Positions 1-10,688 of a DNA stretch of 64,000 nucleotides are shown one piece after another (within the stretch, counting starts at the first letter, position 1; each line of letters starts with the position of its first letter). This stretch comes from Adiantum capillus-veneris (taxonomy: Eukaryota > Streptophyta > Polypodiopsida > Polypodiales > Pteridaceae): NCBI GenBank assembly GCA_014529385.2, contig CM043962.1, positions 46,231,098 through 46,295,097 on the forward strand, written 5' to 3'. Made by a program: the position numbers and the translations under genes. The notes below the pieces were generated by a model. The model saw nothing but the letters and a program-made list of their open reading frames with translations, was not told where the DNA came from and did not search any database.

Positions 1-445
1 GACCAATGGACCAAGCAAGGCATAAGAAGAAAACATTTGTTACCTATTTGACACCAAATTAGAGTATATTCTAGTAGCAAAGCACTTACAAATTGTGGCT
101 CGATATCCCCGAGCACCCTAGCTCAAATGAGGAACTGCATAGCTAATGAATAATCATGGCAATAAAATTTCATAACGTGCAAGTAGTAAGCCCTGGCCGT
201 AGCAATGTATTTTCTATTGAAAATTTAATGAATGTCTGGGATGTAAACTACATTGAGAAATTGAATACGTAAAAGTTCGGTGAAGAAATAGTGATTGAGC
301 GATGCGATATAGAAATGAGTTTAGAGAAGTATGCGTACCTGCATTGTTTGTCATGAATGACATATTGTACGAGAGCATTAGTATACTGAACCAAATAAGT
401 ACCAAGCAAAAAGGGTTAAAATAATTTTGCAAAACAATGAGAGGA
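1..445. repeat. Left copy of a ~445 bp direct repeat (partner at 4165)
   Basis: This sequence recurs almost unchanged at 4165-4608, exactly 4164 bases downstream, with only scattered substitutions before similarity ends near the A-rich stretch at about 440. The left copy is cut by the window edge, so the true repeat may be longer. Short open frames on the minus strand occur in both copies but have no recognisable domain and look incidental. The pair could be the two LTRs of an old element or a segmental duplication; no TG/CA ends or adjacent primer-binding site can be assigned. Confidence 0.85.
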
Positions 446-869
446 TTCATGTAAATGGTATACTGAAAACACTAACGTCCTTAATGGTGTGCTAATTACA
501 ATAAAGTCGAAAATGGGGTACTTCAGATGATGGTATGGAGCCGTAAAATTGTGAAAAAATAAATGAAACATAAGGTTAGCAGGATTGACCGATGCAAGTA
601 GTAGGTGCCATATGAGCCATTTAAAGAGGACAGCTTTTAATAAAAATCCCCAAAATTTGTAATTTATGCAAATTTCAACTATGGATATGTGTGCATAACA
701 GTCAATAACATCAAATGATGAATGAACATTAAGTGATGAAGGAGTCGTACGTAGATGCTAGAGGTTAAATGACAATAGGTTGCTAGCAATTAATACAGAC
801 CATGATCCTTATGTACGTTGTTGGACAACAAGCACTGTCGATATCAATAGAACACACACATCTTGATTA

Positions 870-904
<35 letters not shown>
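870..904. repeat. (TG)n(TA)n compound microsatellite
   Basis: About eleven TG units run directly into about six TA units. Confidence 0.95.
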
Positions 905-1669
905 CTCCAGTTAGTATATCATTTATTCGCTATATACTTTAGTTTAATGTCTTTTTTTAAAATATTTATTTATTTATTGTATTATTATACAAATATATGT
1001 TTTAATTGTCAAAATTACAACATTATTGATGTCAATGACCAAAACATAACAAGGTGGTCGGGGGTTGTGAAGAAAGAGAGAGAAATGAAATGAAATGTTA
1101 TACGAACCGTGTTTAAAATGAGAAAATTACCTATGAAAGCAAAGTGAGATAGTCCTGATAGATCTAATACAATGTCTGGGTACAAAAATAGACTAAATAT
1201 CGTCGTCGTCGTCGTCAAGTCCCATAGATGCCCTGCATTGGGCGTCATCGCAAAAATTATTTCATTAGTCATGGAAGAGCTTCTGGCAATGTGCACCGCT
1301 GTAAGTAGTCATATTGGGAGGGGAAAGAGAGAGAGCGCCATAAAATGCTATATTACTCGTCTTCCAAAGGCCTACGAGACCAAACTGATACAATTGTTAT
1401 GGTTCTAATACAATGTATGGGTACAAAAAATGAAGTAAAGTGAAAGATTAAATTGAAAGCCTAAAAACGCATCATTAACATCATCGTCAATGCCCGAGAA
1501 TGTCTGACTGCCGGCCTAGTCGGAGGAAATATTGCAGCAGTCTCATTGAAGAGCTTCGTCACTGTCTACCTCTATAATTAGCCTTACTCATAGGGGGGAA
1601 GGGGGGAAAGAGATTAAATGAAATGAAATGTTATATTAAACATCCTCAAAAGGCCAAAATATGAGGCCG

Positions 1670-1672
<3 letters not shown>

Positions 1673-1710
<38 letters not shown>
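1673..1710. repeat. (GA)n microsatellite
   Basis: An uninterrupted run of about 19 GA units. Confidence 0.95.
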
Positions 1711-1715
<5 letters not shown>

Positions 1716-2258
1716 AGATTGCAAGGTGATGTCGTTCAAGGGCTGCATAAGTGCATGCGAGTATACCTAACATGGGGCAAAGAGAGAAAGCGAGAAAGAG
1801 AGATGGCGGCACAGAAGGTTGCATTCTGTGGAGTGGGTTGGAAGCATGCATGGAGGGAGCGACAGAGTGAGGGGTAAAGTCAGACTGCGACTCGATGTAG
1901 TGTATGGTGGGCTGCACTAACTGAAGCGAAAAGGGAGTGGTCTACATTTAAAAAACATAAAGTTGGCACCTCTTGGTCTGCATGAGAATTCCGCCATTGG
2001 GTATGCCATCTTGTGGTTGAGGACCGCTGCATGGCAGGCAACGGAGAGGGGGTATGTGTGTGCAGTTGTAAGAGAAAAAAAAAGCGAGCCAGACTGTAGA
2101 GGGAACTGGCCAACTACCGCTTGTGTGTGTGTGTGTGGTAGAGAGAAGCCGGCTCAACTGAGGATGTTGGTCGCATATGCAAAATTTGAGGATGTAAACG
2201 TAAAGTGTGTGTAGGTACACAATACTCGTAGTTCTCTCAAGATTGCATGCAGTTAGGA

Positions 2259-2640
2259 TGTGTGTACTGTGGGAAAGAAGCCCACCGGTCTCTAGCCAAG
2301 GAACGAAAGTAAGTAGAAAAAAAGAACCCACTGCGTAGGTCTGATTCCGCCAGTGATCATGATATCTATAATATCGAGCTAAAACAGATTAAGAACCTTC
2401 GCAAGTTCGCCATACATAGAGTCTGTATGGGCCTTCGTCTTACTCAAATTCTCTGGGGAAGGGCGAGAATGATGAATAAAAAGAAGTTGTGCCTGCATCA
2501 CGCGAGAAGCATTGTCGAGTTCGGAGACAATGGCACGAAGCCTCTCCCGCATAGCACCCAATTCTGTGAGCTGGAGACGGAGTTCTTCAAGCTGTCCCAA
2601 AAAGAGACTCCTCAAATCTTCTCACAATCTCAATCAAGCC
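2259..2640 (-). pseudogene. TSN: Translin pseudogene fragment, intronless
   Basis: Translin is a small conserved protein that binds single-stranded nucleic acid and, with TRAX, forms the C3PO endoribonuclease. Read on the minus strand, 2615-2379 gives an N-terminal translin-like helix (MRERLRAIVSELDN, then QAQLLFIHHSRPSPEN, then YGELAKVL). After a TAG at 2379-2381 and a one-base shift, the next conserved block follows at once: RYYRYHDHWRNQT and then FVPWLETGGLLSH, ending near 2259. The family's YYRYHGDW and HWLETG signatures are clear. The remaining half of the protein (about 120 residues) is not found downstream. The two blocks are joined without an intron, which suggests a processed copy. 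A primer-binding-site-like sequence for a minus-strand retroelement lies just upstream at 3046, so capture by an element is possible. No intact product can be made. Confidence 0.75.
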
Positions 2641-2750
2641 CTAATCGGGGTGGTCTTGATTTTAAGTCATCGCGGCCTACAAAATCTCATTCTACTCTCC
2701 AATTACTTCTCAACTAAGTACTATATAGCAATTCAAAATAATCATTCTAT

Positions 2751-2902
2751 TAGGTTGGCTAATAAAAAGAAACATTAGTTCATCGGTGCTCATTTGCCAA
2801 CTTAAGATTCACATTCTCTGCAATCTTAGGTTGGCTAATAAAAAGAAACATCAGTTTATCGGTGCTCATTTGCAAACTTAAGATTCACGTTCTCTACAAT
2901 CT
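2751..2902. repeat. 76 bp tandem duplication
   Basis: Two adjacent copies of a 76 base unit beginning AGGTTGGCTAATAAAAAG (2751-2826 and 2827-2902) differ at only a few positions. Confidence 0.9.
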
Positions 2903-3045
2903 TTTGATCTGCACTCAAAGTACTAATATAAACTCCCATATATGAAAGAAAAAATGGAGATATCTTAGCTTTATTAATTGTAGCTCTTTTCCTTGTGAAA
3001 TCCATGCTTCCTTAGTCTTAGTTGCAATTGCAAGATCATTTCCAA

Positions 3046-3057
3046 GCTCTGATACCA
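3046..3057 (-). promoter_or_regulatory. tRNA-iMet-type primer-binding site of a minus-strand LTR element
   Basis: The minus strand reads TGGTATCAGAGC, the standard plant initiator-Met tRNA primer site. The sequence on its right starts TGCTACATACGG (3059), compatible with the CA end of a 5' LTR. No gag or pol for this element is recognisable to the left, so it is at best a remnant. Confidence 0.6.
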
Positions 3058-3058
3058 C

Positions 3059-3957
3059 TGCTACATACGGAAAACATGGCTGCCCTGCAAAATACCCAAG
3101 ATAACACAATATCTAGCATAAACAGACAAACTTACATACCTGGAAATTCCCATAGCATATAAATCGTGACGTATGCGAACAGAGAGAGACTGCAAGCAAG
3201 ACAGATCAAAAGAGCACGTGCAGGCGCACCTCCTAGAGCGGAGTGCTATGCCAACACGGCGAGAGAGAAGAGGGGAGAGGAGAGGAGAATAACACAGACA
3301 CTGGGTGCAATCTCCCCCCGTCCAAGAGTGACCATTTCCCTCTTGCACGTATTTGTTTTATAGATTTCTTAAATGGTCAATTGTGAGTACAAACTGGCCG
3401 GCCGGTCATAAATGGCCAAAGCTCATAAAGAGCACTCGAATAATCAAATATACATAAAATATAATATCCTTTTGCATAATCCATTATCTGCTAATGCTTT
3501 TGCCAACTGTTAGCTGCAATAGATATTAAAATATTAATTCTATAGCATACCTCTCTGTTGGAAAGCAATCGTCCTCAATTGCGAAGATAAAAATCTGCAA
3601 ACAATACTTATCAAAAACAATGTTTAGAAATTTGTATCAAATAGTAAAAGAAAAATCCATAAAATTAGACAGCTTGGTTATGCCTACCGTCATCCACATA
3701 CTACCTATCCTAGTGTCCCATACCACTAGAATAAGAAGTATATGTCATACCCTGATAAATCAGGATATCATTGGTCACACTCATCATAATCAATCCTCAT
3801 CAATCTCAAATCCAATTCCATAAATATTGTCGCGACAAAAAATCATCAGATACCCTTTCCAAATCCAAATCCAAATATCCTTCATTTTGTATACCCGGGT
3901 AACAAAATCAGACCAGTTGCAGTGGTGGCCGGCCACTGCAGCATAATTTTGTGATTG
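3059..3957. other. Possible LTR remnant, otherwise no gene seen
   Basis: The interval right of the primer-binding site may contain the LTR of that minus-strand element, but no second copy is present in the window to set its limits. It includes a purine-rich GAGAGA/GGGGAGAGG patch around 3260-3290. No coding sequence is recognised. Confidence 0.35.
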
Positions 3958-4163
3958 GTGTTGCCTAAATCGGCGAATCTACACCAATAAGACATGCTGC
4001 CTAAATCGGCGAATCTGCACGAATGCTGCCAATATCGGCAAATCTGCATTTGATATTGTTTAAAAACCATGAATCTGCATTTTATCAATGTGCTACCTAA
4101 ATCGGCAGATCTGCACCAGATGAGTATGTACACACTGCCTAAATCGGCGAATCTGTGTGCGTG
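3958..4163 (-). repeat. Minisatellite of ~20 bp units, GCCTAAATCGGCGAATCTGC
   Basis: At least five imperfect copies of a unit close to GCCTAAATCGGCGAATCTGC occur with irregular spacers (near 3963, 3990, 4025, 4093 and 4136). On the minus strand most copies would read as the peptide CRFADLG within one 132-codon open frame (4280-3882). The array lies immediately left of the right-hand copy of the ~445 bp repeat. I do not recognise a protein family; the open frame may only reflect units whose spacing happens to keep phase. Confidence 0.75.
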
Positions 4164-4164
4164 T

Positions 4165-4608
4165 GACCAATGGACCAAGCAAGGCATAAGAAGAAAACAT
4201 TTGTTACCTATTTGACACCAAATTAGAGTATATTCTAGTAGCAAAGCACTTACAAATTGTGGCTCGATATCCCCGAGCACCCTAGCTCAAATGAGGAGCT
4301 GCATAGCTAATGAATAATCATGGCAATAAAATTTCATAACGTGCAAGTAGTAAGCCCTGACCGTAGCAATGTATTTTCTATTGAAAATTTAATGAGTGTC
4401 TGCAATGTAAACTAAATTGAGAAATTGAATACATAAAAGTTTGGTGAAGAAATAGTGATTGAGCGATGCGATATAGAAACGAGTTTAGAGAAGTATGCGT
4501 ACCTACATTGTTTTTCATGAATGACATATTGTACGAGAGGATTAGTATACTGAACCAAATAAGTACCAAGCAAAAAGGGTAAAAATAATTTTGCAAAACA
4601 AAGAGAGA
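4165..4608. repeat. Right copy of the ~445 bp direct repeat
   Basis: Starts GACCAATGGACCAAGCAAGG exactly as base 1 of the window and stays collinear with 1-445 with no net indel over most of its length. Similarity fades at about 4600. Confidence 0.85.
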
Positions 4609-5340
4609 ATTTTGTAACTCCTATTTTCCAGGTGGATATTGTACTCAATGAACCGGGGCTATAAGCTTCTAGATTGTATCAACTTATCTTTAGTTAGAGA
4701 TCCCATATTATTAGTTTTTGACCAAAGAAACCTTGGCTAAGGTATAAAGGCAAATTTTTGTAAGTTATTTTTAAGTTTTGGATAATAGAAACACAGTGTG
4801 AGCTAACGGCACTCACATCTCTCCTTCTCGCACTTCCTACTCCCTTCCCAGTTGTCACTTTGTAGTGCCATCTGTTGTGTTGCAACCGCAGGTAAGAGCT
4901 CTATGCATTGACATAAACATTTCATGGTAAACAGTAGCTTTTGGCATCGTCGACCCGTGGCCTAATTCAATCATAAGTAGGAATTTCAGCTAAGAAATTG
5001 CAAAATAAGCATAGGCGGGGTATTGGGGCATCATTGCTAAGCATTTAGATGCATTCGGGGTCAAAAACAACTAGGTTACTTACTATTGTTAATAATCGTC
5101 ATTTTTACACTTGACCTAAAGTGAGATTTGAGACCATAAGCATGTGTGCTTAGGTCTTATATACATGTCCTAGAAGTTTTGTAGCATTCGGATGTCGTTT
5201 GATGCTGTAACGGTTATGATTTGTTTGTTGATTAGCGATTAGGTTTTGGTGACTCTGGTCATTTGACTGTAGCTTGTGTTAGATGCGAGTTGTTTTTTGT
5301 TTTCCAAGAGATTGACACCCTCTTGTAGCCTCTATGCACT
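4609..5340. other. No gene recognised
   Basis: I see no coding sequence. A consensus-like splice donor (GCAG then GTAAGAG) occurs near 4892 after a pyrimidine-rich stretch, but no exon can be argued on either side. Confidence 0.5.
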
Positions 5341-5347
5341 AGTCAAG

Positions 5348-5665
5348 TCAGCTTCGTCCCATGGATTGACAAGTATGTTCGTGGTTCTCACTATGTCTAC
5401 AATAAGATAGGAGTGAGGTTAGAAACCCATCCCACAATGGAGCACAAGAAGGCTCCAAAATCCCCATTTTGATCTTTTCATTCAATAGCTTTACTAACTT
5501 TGGCAAATGAGCCTTTGGAATCGGAATAGGCGGTAGATTCCAAGGATATTGAGGTATTGTAAAAATTACTGTAGGAGCTACAATAGAAGGATCAACATAT
5601 CCTATCTCATATGACTCAAATGCAAAAGCCTTACCATACTTTGAAATCATTTCTTTAAAGCACAT
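5348..5665 (-). pseudogene. Ty3/gypsy reverse transcriptase, N-terminal fragment
   Basis: The 105-codon frame contains the entry segment of gypsy RT: a proline-rich stretch (YPWNLPPIPIPKAHLPKL) followed by a helix and MGILEPSCAPLWDGF, matching the family pattern in which a -GIIEPSxSPY- motif precedes the first palm strand. The frame then drifts out of register and stops before the catalytic YxDD region. In an intact element this domain copies the genomic RNA into cDNA. Confidence 0.65.
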
Positions 5666-6401
5666 AGTCTCCTCTTGTGTTAGAAACTACTTGTAGACAA
5701 TCTGAAACTCTTGCAGAGAATCCTTCATGAAGGTGTATCCAATCTTTTTTAGGATTTCTCAAACTTGGTTTCAAAGAAGCCTGCTCAATTTTTTCCCTGT
5801 TGTTGAGTGGTAAGGGTGAAGCTACTAGTTTCACCTTCTTTGCTACACTCTTGTATTTAGTTTCAACATGGACTTGTGGGCCAAGTGTTTACTTGAAACA
5901 TTGGTTTTTGTTAAAGGCTTCTATGATTTGATACATTTTCCCAAGGCATACTTCCACAACTTCATTCTGAAGATGCAAACTAGACTCCATTATAGCATCA
6001 AGCTCACCCATAGTATCTCAAGAGAAACCTGCTCACAAAAACCCAAAACAATTCCAATAGGCTCTAACAACCCACTCTCTTTCATGCCTATTTGTACATT
6101 ATGTACATATTGCTTCTCACATCTCTTCAAATCTTCAAGTTCTGTAAAACATATGGATCCATTCCTTGTTACCAAGGAGCCTGTAGGAAAAGTTTTACCC
6201 ATTTTTGAATCAAGTGAGAACCTTTATTGTTCTATACCACTGTAATCCCACTTTACATTGGTACTAGGTCAAAACCCATCATTTTCTTATGATCATGAAA
6301 CTCTTTGCTCACCTTTGGTAGAGGATAATCTCTGAGTTTGGCACAATTTCGTTCGTTACTATCTTTACTTCGTATCCTGGTATAAGTTGAACCATCATCC
6401 A

Positions 6402-7220
6402 TTACCTTTGTTTCCATTTGAACTCCCCCAATGTAGGGCTACCCAAGGATAAGATGATATGAATATGCATCCAGTATAAAGAAGTTTTTTTCACCTTTAC
6501 ATCATCTATTGTCACCTTTACACTTGGATATGTTGCATACAATTCACTTGATGAATTGTTTGTCACTCTGACCATCCAACCATGTTCTATGTCCATTGGC
6601 CATTTATATTTGTTGTAGAGACTTTTTGACATTATATTTATTTCAGAACCATGGTCAATTAAGGCAACAAATGGTTCTTCAAGATCACCTACCTTGACCA
6701 ATGTCTCTGTAGTAGCCCGCGCCCAGTGGCTTCTAGGAATGCCTTGAGCTTCTTTCCCATCATCAGCAAATTTCACTTGTCTTACCTTCCAAGAAGATTG
6801 GTAGCATCCTATCATAGCTTCATCACCTTTCTTAGCTTGAACTTGTACTCCTTGTGCCTTCACAATATTGCCTTCAGCTTGTGGGCAAAAAGCCTCTCCA
6901 AGTGTTTGCCTCTTTCTCTTGATGATGTTGATAATTTCTTCATGGAATTCACGCTTGGCTATACCAAGCACCTCCCCCAAATTAAACTCAACCTTGCTGT
7001 TCAAAATCCTCTCTTCTAGCAATTTCTTCAAGTTTGTAGCAAGCTCAATGTCAGATTGTAATGTGTAAGTTGGTCCTTTTGGCTTATCTTTTGTTGGCTC
7101 CTTCTTCTTTCCTGTTGTAGACTCCTCCATCATCACTTTTGGTGAAGGTGGCTCTTGTGTTGGTGGCGCTCGTGAAGATGTTTCCTTCCTCCACTTTTTG
7201 TAGCTCTTTTTCAAGGCCAT
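6402..7220 (-). pseudogene. Ty3/gypsy aspartic protease region
   Basis: A 272-codon frame. The first ~100 residues are lysine/proline-rich linker and helix. Near residue 190 is EEPFVALIDHGSEINIMS, which corresponds to the retropepsin active-site loop (normally D-S/T-G); here the second position is His, which would impair or abolish activity. A conserved-looking downstream strand (VKVTIDDVKVKK) and a degenerate ILSLGSPTL in place of the usual ILGxPWL close the domain. The protein would have cleaved the Gag-Pol precursor. Confidence 0.65.
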
Positions 7221-7465
7221 TTATCACCATTTTTCACGCCTACACGTTTCTTCTACAATAGCTTCATGGCTTTGTCAGTTTGTAATGTAGGCATGCACGG
7301 ACATTGAGTCCACTTGATCACTCCACCCTGTTTCTAGACATATACAATCACCTGCTTCATGTAGAATCTCTTTTGTAAGCTTTCCTTTTTTATCTAACTC
7401 CATGACATTTTTCCAAAGTCTACCATGGTGATCATTCACCTATTCATCACAAAGATGCTCAATTT

Positions 7466-8011
7466 TCACTCATAAGTAGTTGCATCAATTGAATAGGTGG
7501 CATGGTTAGTTGCCATATCTTCAACTAAGGTTTGCATTTCCCCCTTGCCAAAGTCAGTTTTCAAGGGTAGACCTTTCTCTCTTAAGTGGATTTTACCATC
7601 CTTAAAAAACACAACTTTTTTTAAAGCATCATCAAAACTATCACAATCCCTTCTTACATGATCTGTGCTATCACACCATATACGTCTGTGAACAAACCCT
7701 TCTTTGGTTTGTTGTCTTTGCCTTGAAGGCGATGCTGATGGTTGTCCCTTTTCTTCAAGCTTTGCAAGTTTTAGCTTTAATTCACGCACACCTTTCACAA
7801 TCTCATCTAGCATATATTCATCAACCTTTAGAGCTACAGTAGAAGGTTTTACTATCTTTTCAAGAGCCAAAGAGGTAGGTGTAGAAGTATTGATTACCAT
7901 CTTGTCTCTTCTTCTTTGCTGCTTTGCAAGTAGTGAGATTGCATCTTCAACAACATTCCAATTAGTCTTTATCCCTTGCTCAGCATCTTTGTCTTCAAGT
8001 AGAAGCTCCAA
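7466..8011 (-). pseudogene. Gypsy gag, C-terminal part with degenerate zinc knuckle
   Basis: The 181-codon frame has a predicted coiled coil (LKLKLAKLEEKGQ), a basic Q/R-rich patch and then RRIWCDSTDHVRRDC. This fits the nucleocapsid knuckle C-x2-C-x4-H-x4-C with the first Cys replaced by Arg. In the family this part of Gag packages the element RNA. It follows the gag segment at 8092-8415 in the same orientation, separated by stops. Confidence 0.6.
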
Positions 8012-8091
8012 TTTTTCTTGAAGTTCTTTTTCTGTTGCTTGTAGGAAAATTTATGTCTTCTCTCACTCTAGTGTAGCCTTTTTTGTCCTCA

Positions 8092-8415
8092 TTAGTTGAG
8101 AACAGCGTTGCTTAATTCCCCAAGTGACTCTATTGGAGAGAATCCCTCCTTTGGTTTGGTAATCCATTCCAAAAATGTTCTTTTTGTCACTCGCTCTGAA
8201 TCTTCCATGAAATACTCCTCATTTAAGGCCAATTTTAATGTTTCCCAACTTGCCTCATGCCCTTTCCTAATTGCTCTTACATGCTCCCTAATTTCAGGAG
8301 TCACAACCAACACAAAGCTTTGAATCATCTCACCTTCTAATACTTGATACAGTTCCATTTCCTTCACATATCCGCGAAGGTACTTTGTCACATCTTTCCC
8401 ATCAAATTGATCCAT
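8092..8415 (-). pseudogene. Gypsy gag, N-terminal domain fragment
   Basis: The 107-codon frame begins MDQFDGKDVTKYLRGY and includes SWETLKLALNEEYFMEDS, the pattern of the plant retrotransposon gag domain (helices before an F/Y-rich capsid stretch). The next gag block lies downstream at 8011-7466 after intervening stops. Confidence 0.55.
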
Positions 8416-8598
8416 TTTTTTGAAAACGGCTCAAATATCTTTGGTTGTTGAGGACTCCCATCTTTTTGAAGCATGTTGATTTTGCATGAATGAGACAAAT
8501 GCTTGAAACATTTGCATTGTTAATGGGTCAAATGCATACCATGTTTCTTCGCATGATCACCCATGGTTACCCACAAACTCTCACCCCGAAAGATTTAC

Positions 8599-8617
8599 GT
8601 CGGGTTCACCAAAAATA
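8599..8617 (-). promoter_or_regulatory. Candidate primer-binding site and LTR boundary of the gypsy element
   Basis: The minus strand reads TGGTGAACCCGAC at 8611-8599, preceded by a short A/T spacer and by TTGACA ending at 8618, which would be the CA end of a 5' LTR. I cannot name the priming tRNA with certainty. The LTR itself (8618 to about 8790) runs into LINE sequence and has no partner in the window. Confidence 0.4.
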
Positions 8618-9096
8618 TGTCAAGAAGTTGGCGTGCTTGCCAGGAAGGTACCGGACCTCTGGTTGTGAGATCTTGTGAGGAGGTAGCAAAGGATTTACTC
8701 CATGAAGTGTGGAGTTTGGTGGAGAAAACTTAAAATGCAGCCATAGAAGACTCTCTTTCACCCTCTCATGTACACATAGAACTCTCAATTTTCCCCCGTC
8801 CTAGGCATACCCTCTGCTGACCACAAGGCACAAGTACTCCTAGACCAATCCTCAACTGTTGCTTGCGTCCGAGCGTCCATATTAGCACTTTACTTTCTTG
8901 TATAATTTTTGCGAAGCTTGCCACCTCAAGACCTCCTTCAAACACACGACGATTCCTTGTCTGTCATACATTATGTAAGAAGAAGTACCTAACGATTTGT
9001 GTGCTGGTGAGAATGGCAGGACCACCTGAATTCTTCCCTCCAAGGAATAGATCAATCTTGTAAAAACCAATTTTCCATGTTCTTTAGATCCACTTG

Positions 9097-10688
9097 TGTC
9101 ATAATAATCAATATCTAATTCTCCTAAATGATTTTCTCATATTAAACTGATCATTTAATGTGGGGAAGTGCCAAGGGAGAAAAAGCTAGAATATTGGTTA
9201 AGTTAGCAGACCGGCCACAGTAGGGATCCAAAGGAGGGAAAATAGGGATCCAAAGGGGGGGCCATCTGCAAAAGAGCCATGTGAAACAACGGGCTAAAAA
9301 GACCCTAAGGTTCAGCCCATTAAGACTTCCAAAATGCTAAGGTTCCAAAATTCAAAGGTTGTGTCCAAAGGTCAACCTTAGGGAAAATTGGATGCTTAGT
9401 GTGTGCCCAAAAAGTCTTTCTACATCCCTACATGGGAGGGGGCGAGCCCCAAAGCTAGGGGATGAGAGAGAAAGCCACACACACACACACAGGCTCCCTT
9501 TACACAAAGGGAATGAGGGACACATGTCAGCTCCCTAGGCCAGATGCCCACAAGGTATGCCCAATTCCTATTGGAAGACCCTTGAAGTGGACCAATGAGA
9601 ATTAGGCTAGAGTAAATCTAGTTTAATTAATTTAAAAACATTTAATAAAAGAAACCAATAAGAATTAAGTGTCCTAGAAGACTATTGGGCAGTCTCCCAA
9701 GGGGTCCAATGAGCATTCAGGAGCCCCATGGCTTGCCTGATTCCTATTGGCCAGGAGGCAAAGGGGTCCAATGAGAGTTTAGTTTAATTATTTAATTATC
9801 TAAAGCTCTCACAAAAGGGGAAAGGGGGACACATGTCAGAAGGCTATCACTTATGCTGCTTAATCCCTATTGGCTTGACCTGGGGAGGTCCAATGGGGCA
9901 AAAGCCAGACTAACTTAGCAGCTAGGGCTCGCCCAAGAGAGGGAGGGGGCTGATTTTTGCTTGGCATTGACACACACACACTCTCACACTTGACCATGTG
10001 TGAAGGGAAAATACTCTATCTCCTCCCAAGCTTTAATGGAGAGCTCATCACCTACTCCAAGCTTGTGAGATAGAAGCCTACATCAACACTCTCTTGGCAT
10101 GTGGATGCAAATCCAACCAAGAGCCAAGCTTCAATGCATGCTCATCTTCTCTACCAAGCTAATTACTAAGCTAAGCTATGCTAATATGAGTGATTATGTG
10201 AGGAGATGTACTTCTTTCTCGTAAGATACTTCTTTTTCCTCTCAATCTACTCTCATACCCTGCTAGCTCTCACCATCTTCGAAGGTGTGTGAGGTCTTGG
10301 GTCTGAGAACGGGGATAATTCAAGTTGTGTTTGATTAAGTGTTTTGCTTGGTGTATGAAGCTTCCATCTTCATTGCACTAGCTCGTCTTGAAGGAACACA
10401 AAGAATTGTATTGTACAATGTCTCTCTTGATGGGAGAAACCATAATACAAAGCCTTTTGGAGGGGGGACCGGCTCCATGCAAATCCGGTCCTCAACTGTT
10501 GTCAATAGCTTAATTGCTCTCTCTTTTGAAAGTATTGTCGATGCTATCTAACTAGGTGTTATGCTTTTTGTTGCTCTCTCCACCCAAGCACTCTTGTAAT
10601 TCTCATTAGGAATCAACTCTAATGAAATGCTCACTATGTTCATGCTAATTTCCGCTACACATAAGATTTTAGGCCATTAAATGTTACA
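9097..10688 (+). mobile_element. Solo LTR (1592 bp) of a Ty3/gypsy family
   Basis: Starts TGTCATAATAATC, ends AAATGTTACA, and is bounded by the 5 bp target duplication ACTTG at 9092-9096 and 10689-10693. It interrupts the LINE described at 8795-11210. Most of its length (from about 9257) is homologous to the LTR at 60820-62063, which is followed by a primer-binding site and gag; orientation is taken from that element. No internal region is present, so it is best explained by recombination between the two LTRs of a former full element. Confidence 0.85.
9561..9894. promoter_or_regulatory. Cluster of CCAAT boxes inside the solo LTR
   Basis: Ten CCAAT or ATTGG pentamers occur in about 330 bases (9561, 9570, 9592, 9655, 9683, 9706, 9746, 9768, 9869, 9890), many in the contexts GGTCCAATGAG or CCTATTGG. 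The related LTR at 60820 keeps at least seven (about 61135-61310). CCAAT is the NF-Y binding core, so an enhancer role in the LTR U3 is plausible; that is inference. Confidence 0.5.

Larger units (their letters stand above)
446..2258. other. No gene recognised; simple repeats
   Basis: I recognise no coding sequence here. The stretch holds a (TG)n(TA)n tract at 870-904, a short CGT repeat near 1200, a (GA)n tract at 1673-1710 and short GT runs near 2120. Open frames crossing these tracts are made of repeat-derived residues and are not supported as genes. Confidence 0.6.
5340..8617 (-). mobile_element. Decayed Ty3/gypsy LTR retrotransposon (gag, protease, start of RT)
   Basis: On the minus strand the order is: candidate primer-binding site (8599-8611), gag (8415-8092), gag C-terminus with a defective zinc knuckle (8011-7466), protease region (7220-6402) and the start of reverse transcriptase (5665-5348). 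This is the usual gag-PR-RT order of Ty3/gypsy elements. Stops and frame changes separate every block and the pol region ends inside the RT palm, so the copy is dead and truncated. A 3' LTR was not identified. Confidence 0.75.
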
